The position numbers were made by a program, and so were the translations under genes. Below, piece after piece: positions 26,072 through 34,303 of a stretch of DNA of 64,000 bases. The notes under the pieces were generated by a model that was given only the letters and a program-made list of their open reading frames with translations, was not told where the DNA came from and searched no databases. The stretch spans positions 6,634,001 through 6,698,000 of the forward strand of contig NZ_CP083590.1 in the NCBI RefSeq assembly GCF_020099395.1, in the 5' to 3' direction. Position 1 is the stretch's first letter. Each line of letters opens with the position of its first letter. The stretch is from Streptomyces mobaraensis (GTDB lineage: Bacteria; Actinomycetota; Actinomycetes; Streptomycetales; Streptomycetaceae).

Positions 26072-27127
26072 ATGGCACACGCGGTGTGGAGCGGAGCCCT
26101 CACCTTCGGACTGGTAGCCCTGCCGGTCCAGATGTTCTCGGCCACCGAAACCCACACCATCCGCTTCAACCAGCTCCAGCGCGGCACCTCCGACCGCGTC
26201 CGCAACAAGCGCGTCAACGAGCGCACCGGCGAGGAAGTCCCCCTCGCGGAGATCGTCAAGGGGTACGACATGGGGGACGACTACGTCGTCGTCGAACCCG
26301 GGGAGCTGGAGGAGATCGCCCCGGGCCGCTCCAAGGCGCTGGAGATCAGCGGGTTCGTGGACCTGGACACCATCGACCCCATCTACTTCGACAAGACGTA
26401 CTACCTGGGCCCCAAGAGCAAGGAGTACGCCAAGGTCTACGCGCTGCTCCACGAGGCGCTGAGCCGGTCGAACCGGGCCGGGATCGCCACGTTCGTGATG
26501 CGCAACCGCGAGTACCTGGTCGCGGTGAAGGCCGAGGGCGACATCCTCACCCTGCACACCCTGCACTGGGCCGACGAGATCCGCGACCCCCGCACCGAGA
26601 TCGGCACGCTCCCCGAGCGCGCCAAGGTCGCCGAGCGCGAACTGGCCACAGCCGTACAGCTGGTGGAGGCGCTGAGCGTCGACTGGGACCCCGAGACGTA
26701 CCACGACACCTACCAGGAGAAGGTGCTCGAACTCGTCCAGGCCAAGCGGGCCGGCGGCACGGTGGAGAAGAGCGAGCCGGCACCGCGCTCGACCAACGTC
26801 ATCGACCTGATGGGCGCCCTGCAGGCCAGCATCGAGAAGGCGAAGACCGGCGGCGGCACGGCGAAGGAGGAAGCGGAGCTCCGGCCACCCGTACAGCTCA
26901 AGGACGCCGCGGAGAAGCGCCGCACCCGGCAGGCGGCCGGGAAGGAGACGAAGAAGTCCGCCGCCGCGGAGCTGGAGGGGCTGAGCAAGACGGAGCTCTA
27001 CCAGCGGGCCACCGACGCCGGGATCCCCGGCCGCTCCTCGATGAGCCGCGAGGAACTGGTGAAGGCCCTGACGGCCCACGCCCCCGAGCCGTCCGGCGGC
27101 GGCCGGCGCAAGAAGCGGGCGTCCTGA
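26072..27127 (+). CDS. ku: Ku protein (bacterial non-homologous end joining)
   Basis: 351 aa from ATG 26072 with GGAGGA upstream. The Ku core beta-barrel is clear (MAHAVWSGALTFGLVALPVQ, FDKTYYLGP, KAYxLL-type segment). A Lys/Arg-rich linker and a C-terminal SAP-like segment (LEGLSKTELYQRATDAGIPG) follow, ending GGGRRKKRAS, as in long actinobacterial Ku proteins. Ku homodimers thread onto DNA ends and recruit LigD. The LigD-type polymerase gene begins 16 bp downstream, so the two form an operon. No ATP-dependent ligase gene is visible in the window. Confidence 0.95.
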   Translation: MAHAVWSGALTFGLVALPVQMFSATETHTIRFNQLQRGTSDRVRNKRVNERTGEEVPLAEIVKGYDMGDDYVVVEPGELEEIAPGRSKALEISGFVDLDTIDPIYFDKTYYLGPKSKEYAKVYALLHEALSRSNRAGIATFVMRNREYLVAVKAEGDILTLHTLHWADEIRDPRTEIGTLPERAKVAERELATAVQLVEALSVDWDPETYHDTYQEKVLELVQAKRAGGTVEKSEPAPRSTNVIDLMGALQASIEKAKTGGGTAKEEAELRPPVQLKDAAEKRRTRQAAGKETKKSAAAELEGLSKTELYQRATDAGIPGRSSMSREELVKALTAHAPEPSGGGRRKKRAS

Positions 27128-27143
27128 GGGAACGGGCGCCCCC

Positions 27144-28049
27144 GTGCCCGCCGCACCCGGCCGCCAGACAGTGGAGATCGAGGGCCACCGGCTCTCCCTC
27201 TCCCACCTCGAACGGGTCCTGTTCCCCGCCACCGGCCAGACCAAGGCCCACGTCCTGCACTACTACGCGCGGATCGCCCCGGCGATGCTGCCGCACATCA
27301 GCGGGCGCCCCGCGTCCTTCGTCCGGGCCCCGGAAGGCGCGGCGGGCGAGAGCTGGGTCGCCAAGAACCCGCCGCCCGGCGCGCCGGACTGGGTGCCGCG
27401 GGCCACGGTCCGGCACCGGGACGGCACCACTCAGCAGGTGGTGATCGACTCGGTCGCCGCGCTGGTCGCCATGGTCAACCTCGGCGCGTACGAGGTGCAC
27501 GTACCGCAGTGGACGGCCGCGGCCGGGCGCGACGCCCACGACCGCGTCGTCCTCGACCTGGACCCCGGCCCCGGCACCGACCTCGTCGTCTGCTGCCGCG
27601 TCGCCGAACGGCTGCGTCAGCTCCTTGACGAGGACGGCCTCACCGCCTTCCCGGTCGTCTCCGGCTCCAAGGGCCTCCACCTGTACGCCCCCATCCACCC
27701 CGCCCCCGGGCGTGCCGTCAGCGCCTACGCCAAGGGACTCGCCACCCGGCTGATGAACGAGCACCCCGGGCTGGTCGTCGTCTCCATGGCGAAGCTGGAG
27801 CGGCGGGGGAAGGTCCTGATCGACTGGTCCCAGAACGCGAGCGCCAAGACGACGGCCGCGCCGTACACGGTGCGGGTGCGGGGGGAGCGGGAGGGGGTGG
27901 CGGCGCCGGTGACGTGGGATGAGGTGGGCTCCTGTCGGGAGCCCGGGGATTTGGGGTTCGGGTTGGAGGGGGTGGTGGGGCGGGTGGGGGAGTTCGGGGA
28001 TCTGTTAGGGCCGGTGGTGGGGGATGCGGTGCGGGCTTCGCTGCCGTGA
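27144..28049 (+). CDS. ligD: LigD-type primase-polymerase (NHEJ polymerase domain)
   Basis: 301 aa from GTG 27144. It corresponds to the stand-alone LigD polymerase domain: SHLERVLFPATGQTK near the N-terminus, catalytic carboxylates in VVLDLDPGPGTD, SGSKGLHLYAPI with the conserved His, and ASAKTTAAPYTVR. This archaeo-eukaryotic primase-fold enzyme fills gaps with preference for ribonucleotides at Ku-bound ends. Ligase and 3'-phosphoesterase domains are absent and must be encoded elsewhere if NHEJ is complete. It is followed directly by a large hairpin repeat. Confidence 0.93.
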   Translation: MPAAPGRQTVEIEGHRLSLSHLERVLFPATGQTKAHVLHYYARIAPAMLPHISGRPASFVRAPEGAAGESWVAKNPPPGAPDWVPRATVRHRDGTTQQVVIDSVAALVAMVNLGAYEVHVPQWTAAAGRDAHDRVVLDLDPGPGTDLVVCCRVAERLRQLLDEDGLTAFPVVSGSKGLHLYAPIHPAPGRAVSAYAKGLATRLMNEHPGLVVVSMAKLERRGKVLIDWSQNASAKTTAAPYTVRVRGEREGVAAPVTWDEVGSCREPGDLGFGLEGVVGRVGEFGDLLGPVVGDAVRASLP

Positions 28050-28314
28050 GGTGGGGTGCCCCGGACCCGCCCTTTCTCCCCCAGCTACCGCTGGGAGGTG
28101 CCCCCAGTTTCTTGCGGGGGCAGGCCCCCGAGCCCCCGAAACCGCGCTGCGCGCGGTTGTCCTCAAACTCCCCCAGAGGGGGTGCCCCCAACGGGCTGAC
28201 TATTCAGCCCGTTGGGGGCACCCCCTCTGGGGGAGTTTGAGGACAAGGGGGTCTGGGGCGCAGCCCCAGGAAGCGGCGAAGGTGGGGGTACCCCCTCTGG
28301 GGGAGGGACCGGGG
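28050..28314. repeat. Intergenic hairpin repeat, copy B (43-bp stem; bidirectional terminator)
   Basis: A perfect 43-bp inverted repeat (28157-28199 and 28204-28246, loop CTAT) lies between the convergent ligD and PHP genes. Core CCTCAAAC and ACGGGCTGA ends match copy A, with an extra CCCCCAGAGGGGG module in the stem. Flanks repeat GGGGTACCCCCTCTGGGGG-type units and the GGAAGCGGCGAAG module of copy A in inverted orientation. Confidence 0.85.
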
Positions 28315-29325
28315 CTACCTCCCCCGCGCCCACGCGAGCAACTCCTCCCGCCCCCACGTCGTGACCACCCGCTCCGCCGGCACCCCGCACTCCTCCGCCC
28401 GCGCACACCCCAGCACCTGCCAGTCCAGCTGCCCCGGCGCGTGCGCGTCGCTGTCGATCGCGAACAGCGCCCCGGTCTCCAGCGCCAGCCGCAGCAGCCG
28501 CCGTGGTGGGTCCAGCCGGTCGGGCCGGCTGTTGATCTCGACGGCGGTGCCGAAGCGTTCGCAGGCGGTGAAGACGAGTTCGGCGTCGAAGGCGGACTCG
28601 GGGCGTTTGCCGCCGACGAGGCGGCCGGTGCAGTGGCCGAGGACGTCGACGAGGGGGTTGGCGACGGCGGTGACGAGGCGGCGGGTCATGCTCTCGGCGT
28701 CCATGCGCAGCTTGGAGTGGACGGAGGCGACGACGATGTCGAGCCGGTCCAGGAGTTCGTCCTCCTGGTCGAGGGAGCCGTCGGGGAGGATGTCGCACTC
28801 GATGCCGGTGAGCAGCCGGAAGCCGTCCCCGAGCCCCTCGTTGACCTCGGCGACCACGTCGAGCTGCTGCCGCAGCCGCTCGGCGGACAGGCCGCGGGCG
28901 ATGGTCAGGCGGGGGGAGTGGTCGGTGAGTACGGCCCACTCGTGGCCGAGGTCGCGGGCCGCGCGGGCCATGACGTCGATGGGGCTGCCGCCGTCCGACC
29001 AGTCCGAGTGCAGATGGCAGTCGCCGCGCAGGGCCGCCCGCAGCGCCGCGCCGCCCTCGGTGAGCGGCCGGTCCGCCTCCTGCTCCAGGCGGGCCAGGTA
29101 GGCGGGCGTCTCGCCGCGCAGCGCCTCGGCGACGACGGCCGCGGTCTTCGGCCCGATGCCCTTGCGGTCGGTGAGCGACCCGGCCTCCGCACGGCGGCGG
29201 ACGTCCTCGGCGGGCATCGCGGCGACCACGCCGGCCGCCGTCCGGAACGCCTGGACGCGGTAGGTCGGCGCCCCGTCGCGCTCCAGCAGGAAGGCGATCC
29301 GTTCGAGTGCCTCCACGGGGTCCAT
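28315..29325 (-). CDS. PHP-domain phosphoesterase with Pol X-like N-terminal helix-hairpin-helix
   Basis: 336 aa from ATG 29325 with GAGGAGA upstream. Residues 1-90 hold helix-hairpin-helix sequence as in family X DNA polymerases (LTDRKGIGPKTAAVVAEAL). The rest is a PHP domain with metal ligands in GDCHLHSDWSDG, VLTDHSPRL, IECDI, VDVLGHCTGR and FAIDSDAHAPGQ. The palm polymerase domain of PolX is missing, so it is a nuclease or phosphatase-like relative, perhaps for DNA repair. It is followed by nothing co-directional before the repeat, and lies 23 bp after the LMF-like gene. Confidence 0.85.
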   Translation of the reverse strand: MDPVEALERIAFLLERDGAPTYRVQAFRTAAGVVAAMPAEDVRRRAEAGSLTDRKGIGPKTAAVVAEALRGETPAYLARLEQEADRPLTEGGAALRAALRGDCHLHSDWSDGGSPIDVMARAARDLGHEWAVLTDHSPRLTIARGLSAERLRQQLDVVAEVNEGLGDGFRLLTGIECDILPDGSLDQEDELLDRLDIVVASVHSKLRMDAESMTRRLVTAVANPLVDVLGHCTGRLVGGKRPESAFDAELVFTACERFGTAVEINSRPDRLDPPRRLLRLALETGALFAIDSDAHAPGQLDWQVLGCARAEECGVPAERVVTTWGREELLAWARGR

Positions 29326-29348
29326 CCGGTTGTCTCCTCTCTCCGGCA

Positions 29349-30779
29349 TCACGGCCGCCGCAGCGCCGCCGGTGGCAGGAACTCGCGCACCAGCTCGCGG
29401 TGCCACCACGCGCCGGTGGTGCGCAGCTCGCGCCAGGTGGTGAAGCGGTAGAGGTAGAGCCGGGCGCGGACGTGTGTGGGCGGCGCGTCGGGGAACGGGT
29501 TGTGGCGGAGGAGGCGCAGGGTGTCCCGGTCGTTGTCGAGCAGCCGTTCGATGAAGGGTCCGAACCAGTCCCGGGCGTAAGCCGGGGAGATGCCCGCGAA
29601 CCACATCAGCCAGTCGAGCCGCAGGTGCCACGGTGCGAACTGCCGGGGCAGGCGGCGCGGATCGCCCGGTTTTCCCTTGAAGCCGTACTCCCGCCACGCG
29701 GTTTCCGGGCCCAGGGCCGTGTCCGACGTCCCCTCGACCACCACCTCGTACCGGCTCCGGTTGACGCTGCCGAAGGCGCCGTACGTGTTGACCAGGTGGT
29801 ACGCGTTGAAGGACATGTTCATGCGCTGCCCCCGCGAGAGCAGGTTGCGCACCGGCCACCAGCTCAGCACGGCGACCAGCACGGTCACCGCCACCACCAG
29901 GACCTCGTACCAGACCGGCGCCGAGGGGGCGGGGGAGGGGCCGGTCACCGAGAACAGGTCCGCCATCGCGTCGCCGTCCACCGCCGCGAAGGCCAGCACG
30001 ATGGTCACCCAGTTGAGCCAGGCGAAGTTGCCCGAGGCGACCAGCCAGAGCTGGGTGACGATCACCAGCCCCGCCGCGACGCTCGCCACCGGCTGCGGCG
30101 CGAAGAGGCCGAAGGGCACCACCAGCTGGGCGACGTGGTTGGCGGCGGTCTCCACCCGGTGCAGCGGCCGGGGGAGCCGGTGGAAGAACCAGCTCAGCGG
30201 GCCGGGCATCGGCTGCGTCTCGTGGTGGTAGTACAAGCAGGTCAGGTCGCGCCAGCAGCGGTCGCCGCGGATCTTGATCAGCCCGGCGCCGAACTCCACC
30301 CGGAAGAGGAGCCAGCGCAGCAGGAACAGCACCAGCACCGGCGGATCCGTCCGCGCGTTCCCCAGGAACACGGCCAGGAACCCGGTCTCCAGCAGCAGCG
30401 ACTCCCACCCGAAGCCGTACCACGTCTGGCCGACGTTGACGATCGACAGGTACAGCCCCCACAGCACCAGCCACATCAGCATCGCCGCCCACAGCGGCAC
30501 CAGGTCGGCGGCGCCCGCCGCCACCGCGGCGGCCAGCAGCGCCCCGGCCCAGGCGCAGCCCGCGAAGAAGCGGTCCGAGTAGTGCCACCGGAAGAGGGTC
30601 GGGATCCGGCGCGCGGGGACGTACGCCAGGTAGCGCGGTACGGGCAGCATGCCGCGCTCCCCGATCAGCGCCCGGAACTGCAGCGCCGCCGAGGCGAAGG
30701 CGACCAGGTAGAGGACGGCCAGCCCGCGCTGGAAGACCAGCCGGCTCAGCCCGTACCCGGAGGCCGTGAACCACTCCAT
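29349..30779 (-). CDS. Lipase maturation factor-like integral membrane protein
   Basis: 476 aa from ATG 30779 (GGAGGGG upstream). Multiple membrane helices fill the first 300 residues, with a signature GLYLSIVNVGQTWYGFGWES and the conserved GAGLIKIRGDRCWRDLTCL. The C-terminal soluble part contains YGAFGSVNRSRYEVVVEG and WHLRLDWLMWF. This matches the LMF1/LMF2 family, which in animals helps lipases fold in the ER; bacterial roles are unknown. It may be co-transcribed with the PHP gene downstream (23-bp gap). Confidence 0.85.
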   Translation of the reverse strand: MEWFTASGYGLSRLVFQRGLAVLYLVAFASAALQFRALIGERGMLPVPRYLAYVPARRIPTLFRWHYSDRFFAGCAWAGALLAAAVAAGAADLVPLWAAMLMWLVLWGLYLSIVNVGQTWYGFGWESLLLETGFLAVFLGNARTDPPVLVLFLLRWLLFRVEFGAGLIKIRGDRCWRDLTCLYYHHETQPMPGPLSWFFHRLPRPLHRVETAANHVAQLVVPFGLFAPQPVASVAAGLVIVTQLWLVASGNFAWLNWVTIVLAFAAVDGDAMADLFSVTGPSPAPSAPVWYEVLVVAVTVLVAVLSWWPVRNLLSRGQRMNMSFNAYHLVNTYGAFGSVNRSRYEVVVEGTSDTALGPETAWREYGFKGKPGDPRRLPRQFAPWHLRLDWLMWFAGISPAYARDWFGPFIERLLDNDRDTLRLLRHNPFPDAPPTHVRARLYLYRFTTWRELRTTGAWWHRELVREFLPPAALRRP

Positions 30780-30859
30780 GCCCCTCCGAGTACCCCGCAC
30801 GCCCCCGTCGACCGCGCAGTCACATCGAAGAAACGGACAAAAGGTGGCAGAGTGAATCC

Positions 30860-32962
30860 ATGGTTGATCGGGGAGCCACGCCTGCCTCCGGAGCGCTGCC
30901 GGACGACTGGCCCGCCCGTCCGGAGCGCTGCCTCGCCCTCAACCACGTCGGCACCTTCGACTGGGACCTCCTCAGCGGACGGCTCCACCTCGACCCCATC
31001 GCCCTCGACATCCTCGGCGTGCCGCCCGGCGAGTTCCACGGCAGCGTCACCGACCTCGCCGCCCGGGTGCCGCGCGCCGACGGCGCCCGGCTGGACGCCC
31101 TGGTGTCGCGAGCGCTGAAGGACGGCAGCGAGAGCTACGGCGCCTACCACCGGGTGCGCTGCCCCGACGGCCTCCGCTGGGCCTACACCCAGGGCCGCAT
31201 CGAGCGGGACGCCGCCGGCCGGCCCCGCCGGATCCTCGGCATCCTCCGCGAGGCGAACGAGGAGCTGCGGCTGCCGGACCGGCCGGGGGAGCAGAACGGC
31301 GACCGCCGCCACACGACCACCGTCGTCGAGACCACCACCGCGGCCCTCGCCCACGCCAGGACCGTCCAGGACGTCATCGACTTCTTCAAGGACGCCCGCG
31401 CCGTCGAACACCTCGGCTCCGACCTCCTCGTCCTCGGGCTGGTCGAGTCCGGGCGCGTCCACCTCGTCGCCGAGGGCCCGTCCGAGCACTTCATCCCCGG
31501 CACCCGCTACACCCGGATCGACGACGACTTCCCGATGAGCGAGGTCATCCGCACCATGACCCCGCGCTTCATCGAGTCCCGCGAGGAGTGGGCCCGCTGC
31601 TACCCCTGGCTGTGGGAACGGATCAAGGGCATCGGCATCTCCTCGGCCGCCTACCTGCCGCTGATCGCCCAGGCCCGGCCCATCGGCGCGCTCGGCCTCC
31701 TCTACCGCGAGGCCCGCGGCTTCACCCGGCAGGAGCGCGACCTCTTCATCGCCCTCAGCAGCAGCCTCGCCCAGAGCATCGCCCGCGCCATGCTCTTCGA
31801 CCAGGAGCACGACCTGGCCGAGGGCCTCCAGCAGGCCATGCTGCCGCGCCGGATCCCCGAGGTGCCCGGCGCCCAGATCGCCGTCCGCTACCGCTCGGCC
31901 CGGATGGGCCGCGACATCGGCGGCGACTGGTACGACGTGGTCCCGCTGCCCGGCGGCCGGGTCGCCGCCGTCATCGGCGACGTCCAGGGCCACGACACCC
32001 ACGCCTCCGCCGTCATGGGCCAGCTCCGCATCGTCCTGCGCGCCTACGCGGCCGAGGGGCACTCCCCGGGCACGGTCATGGCCCGCGCCTCCGCCTTCCT
32101 CCACGAACTGGACACCGACCGCTTCGCCACCTGCTCCTACGCCGAGGCCGACCTGGCCACCGGGTCCGTCCAGCTCGTCCGCGCCGGGCACATAGACCCG
32201 CTGCTGCGGCACGCCGACGGCACCTCCCGCCGGCTGCCCGTCGCCGGCGGCCTCCCCCTGGGCCTGTCCGCCGAGTTCGGGCGGCTCGACTACCCCGTGA
32301 CCACGGTGGAGATCGAACCCGGCGAGACGCTGATGATGTTCACCGACGGCCTGGTCGAACAGCCCGGTTCCGACCTCGACGAGGGCATCCGGCTGCTCGC
32401 CGGACTCGTCCAGGAGGGCCCCGACGACCTGCACGACCTCGCCGACCGGCTGTGCGACGTCGTCGAGGAGCGCGTCGGCGAGGACGACATGGCCATCCTC
32501 CTGCTGCGCCGCCAGGGCACCGTCGCCCGCCCGGGCGGACGCCTCCAGCAGCACATCGCCCCCGCCGACCCCGAGGCGCTGTCCGCCGCCCGGCACATGA
32601 TCCGCACCGCGGTCCGGGCCTGGGGCGTACGGGACCGGGCCGACGACATCGAGCTCGCCGCCGACGAACTGGCCACCAACGCCCTGCTGCACACGGACGG
32701 CGCGGCCGTGGTCACCATCCGCATGCTCCCCGGCGCCGGCCGCCGGCTGCGCGTCGAGGTCGAGGACCGCTCCAGCGCCCTGCCCCGCCGCCGCGAACCG
32801 GGCGAGTCGGGCGTCTCCGGACGCGGCCTGCTGCTCGTGGACCGGCTCGCGGACGTGTGGGGCGTGGAGTCGCGGGGGAGCGGCAAGTCGGTGTGGTGCG
32901 AGTTCGACCTGGGGCCGGCGTCCGGGGAGGGCTCCGGGACGCCGGAGCGGCGGAGTCCGTAG
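30860..32962 (+). CDS. PAS-GAF-PP2C(SpoIIE)-HATPase multidomain phosphatase
   Basis: 700 aa. Domains in order: PAS-like (about 20-130; VGTFDWDLLSGRLHLDPIAL), GAF (about 145-310), SpoIIE-type PP2C (about 330-530; GGDWYDVVPLPGGR, AVIGDVQGHD, MMFTDGLVE, GEDDMAILLL), and C-terminal anti-sigma-type HATPase (about 560-685; ADELATNALLHTDG, GRGLLLVDRLADVWG). Such proteins dephosphorylate anti-anti-sigma factors and can also act as kinases on them, linking a sensed signal to partner-switching control of sigma factors. No anti-anti-sigma gene is adjacent. It is divergent from the LMF-like gene. Confidence 0.92.
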   Translation: MVDRGATPASGALPDDWPARPERCLALNHVGTFDWDLLSGRLHLDPIALDILGVPPGEFHGSVTDLAARVPRADGARLDALVSRALKDGSESYGAYHRVRCPDGLRWAYTQGRIERDAAGRPRRILGILREANEELRLPDRPGEQNGDRRHTTTVVETTTAALAHARTVQDVIDFFKDARAVEHLGSDLLVLGLVESGRVHLVAEGPSEHFIPGTRYTRIDDDFPMSEVIRTMTPRFIESREEWARCYPWLWERIKGIGISSAAYLPLIAQARPIGALGLLYREARGFTRQERDLFIALSSSLAQSIARAMLFDQEHDLAEGLQQAMLPRRIPEVPGAQIAVRYRSARMGRDIGGDWYDVVPLPGGRVAAVIGDVQGHDTHASAVMGQLRIVLRAYAAEGHSPGTVMARASAFLHELDTDRFATCSYAEADLATGSVQLVRAGHIDPLLRHADGTSRRLPVAGGLPLGLSAEFGRLDYPVTTVEIEPGETLMMFTDGLVEQPGSDLDEGIRLLAGLVQEGPDDLHDLADRLCDVVEERVGEDDMAILLLRRQGTVARPGGRLQQHIAPADPEALSAARHMIRTAVRAWGVRDRADDIELAADELATNALLHTDGAAVVTIRMLPGAGRRLRVEVEDRSSALPRRREPGESGVSGRGLLLVDRLADVWGVESRGSGKSVWCEFDLGPASGEGSGTPERRSP

Positions 32963-33006
32963 GGCCGCCGGGACCGTGCCCGCCGGACGGCGGGTAGCGT
33001 GCCGCC

Positions 33007-33729
33007 ATGGACACTTCCGGGGGAGCCACCCCTCAGCCGGCCGTCATAGTGACGGCCCGTCAACTTCTCGCCACCACAGGGCCGGCCGCGCTCACGCCCG
33101 ACGCCGTGGCGCGGGCCGGCGGCCTGCCCACCGCCGAGGTCACGGGCGTCTTCCCGCACCGGGACGCGCTGCTGACCGCCCTGCTGATCGACGCCTACGA
33201 CGCCTCCGCCGCCGCGCTGGAGGAAGCGGACGGGCGGGCCCGCGAGGCCGGGGCGCCGGCCGGCGCGCGGCTGCTGGCCGTCGCCCGGGCGGCGCGGGCC
33301 TGGTCCCTCGCCCACCCCGCCGAGTTCGCCCTGCTCTACGGATCGCCCGTGCCCGGCTACCACGCCCCGCCGGAGACCGTCCCGCCCGCCGCGCGCACCC
33401 CCGCCGTGCTGGCCGGTGTCCTGCGGGCCGCGCTGGAGGCCGGGGAACTGACCCCGCCGCGGCGGGCCGTGCCCGGGCCGCCCCTCATCCGGCCGGAGGC
33501 GGTGGCGGTGTTCGGCGAGACCCCCGGCGAGCCGTTCGCGGACCTCATCGAGCGCGGGATCGTCCTCTGGAGCGGCCTGATCGGCCTGCTGTCCTTCCAG
33601 GTCTTCAGCCGCACCCACGACAGCGTCCGGGACGAGGCGGCGTTCTTCGACTACGCGGTCGCGGTGGTGGCGGAGGGCGTCGGACTGACCGTCCCCGCGG
33701 GCGAGGACGGCCGGCCCACCGGGGGCTGA
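33007..33729 (+). CDS. TetR-family transcriptional regulator
   Basis: 240 aa. The N-terminal HTH is divergent (ARQLLATTGPAALTPDAVARAGG, then VTGVFPHRDALL). The C-terminal ligand domain has LLAVARAARAWSLAHPAEFALLYG, typical of the WHG/TetR_C group often found with acyl-CoA or resistance genes. It lies 44 bp after the phosphatase gene. The target is unknown; the methylmalonyl-CoA mutase operon begins 570 bp downstream, but nothing shows that it is regulated by this protein. Its 3' end overlaps the next minus-strand gene. Confidence 0.82.
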   Translation: MDTSGGATPQPAVIVTARQLLATTGPAALTPDAVARAGGLPTAEVTGVFPHRDALLTALLIDAYDASAAALEEADGRAREAGAPAGARLLAVARAARAWSLAHPAEFALLYGSPVPGYHAPPETVPPAARTPAVLAGVLRAALEAGELTPPRRAVPGPPLIRPEAVAVFGETPGEPFADLIERGIVLWSGLIGLLSFQVFSRTHDSVRDEAAFFDYAVAVVAEGVGLTVPAGEDGRPTGG

Positions 33730-34160
33730 TCCGCCCGCCGGAAGACGACGGCGGCGCCGAGCGCGGCGGCGGCCGGTACGAAGAGGTCGCCGGAGGCCGG
33801 ACGCCGCCCCGGGAGCCCGTTGCCCGCCGGCAACTCCCGTGGCACGCCCGGGTCGTCGACGGCGACCGTGTACGCGACGAGCGCCGGCGGCACCGGCGCC
33901 CGTTCGCCGGGCAGCAGTGTGCCGAGGGTGGAACCGGGCACCAGGGTCAGCGAGGCCCCGTCGAGGCCGAACACCAGGGCCCGGCCCTCCGCGCGGAGCG
34001 TGACGTCGACGAGGCCGACGACACCGTTCGGGTGCCCGGTGAGGCGGGCCGCCCGGAACGCCGGGTCCAGGTCCGCGGCCACGCCGACGCGGTCCTCGGC
34101 CACGGCCCCCGGCCGCCGCCCGTCGAGTTCCAGGGACCGCACCGGCCCCGACCGTCCCAC
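33651..34160 (-). CDS. Hypothetical protein
   Basis: 169 aa from GTG 34160 (GGAG upstream; an ATG at 34214 is in frame). Codon use is strongly GC-biased at third positions and the translation has alternating hydrophobic beta-like segments (VVGLVDVTLRAEGRALVFG, LVAYTVAVDDPG), so I consider it real. No signal, membrane helix or known motif is seen. It overlaps the end of the TetR gene by 79 bp, tail-to-tail. No family recognised. Confidence 0.5.
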   Translation of the reverse strand: MGRSGPVRSLELDGRRPGAVAEDRVGVAADLDPAFRAARLTGHPNGVVGLVDVTLRAEGRALVFGLDGASLTLVPGSTLGTLLPGERAPVPPALVAYTVAVDDPGVPRELPAGNGLPGRRPASGDLFVPAAAALGAAVVFRRADQPPVGRPSSPAGTVSPTPSATTATA

Positions 34161-34303
34161 GGGCCGCTCCCGGCCCGGCCGGTGCCGGTGCGCGCCCGCG
34201 TACGACCGGCACACCCGCGGGCCTCGCCCACGCCCGCGAAGAGGCCAAGGTCACAGCCTTGTCCCCTGCTGCACAGCGCGCCCTACCCCCTAGCCTTCCC
34301 CCC

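Noticed and set aside
23771..27244. Very long minus-strand open frame across the regulator and ku
   Set aside because: Amino-acid composition is that of antisense GC-rich sequence (Gly, Arg, Ala, Val) with no domain; real genes lie on the plus strand.
34259..34303. Leaderless promoter with -35/-10 directly before mutA
   Set aside because: TTGTCC and TAGCCT are 26 bp apart, too far for a normal promoter.
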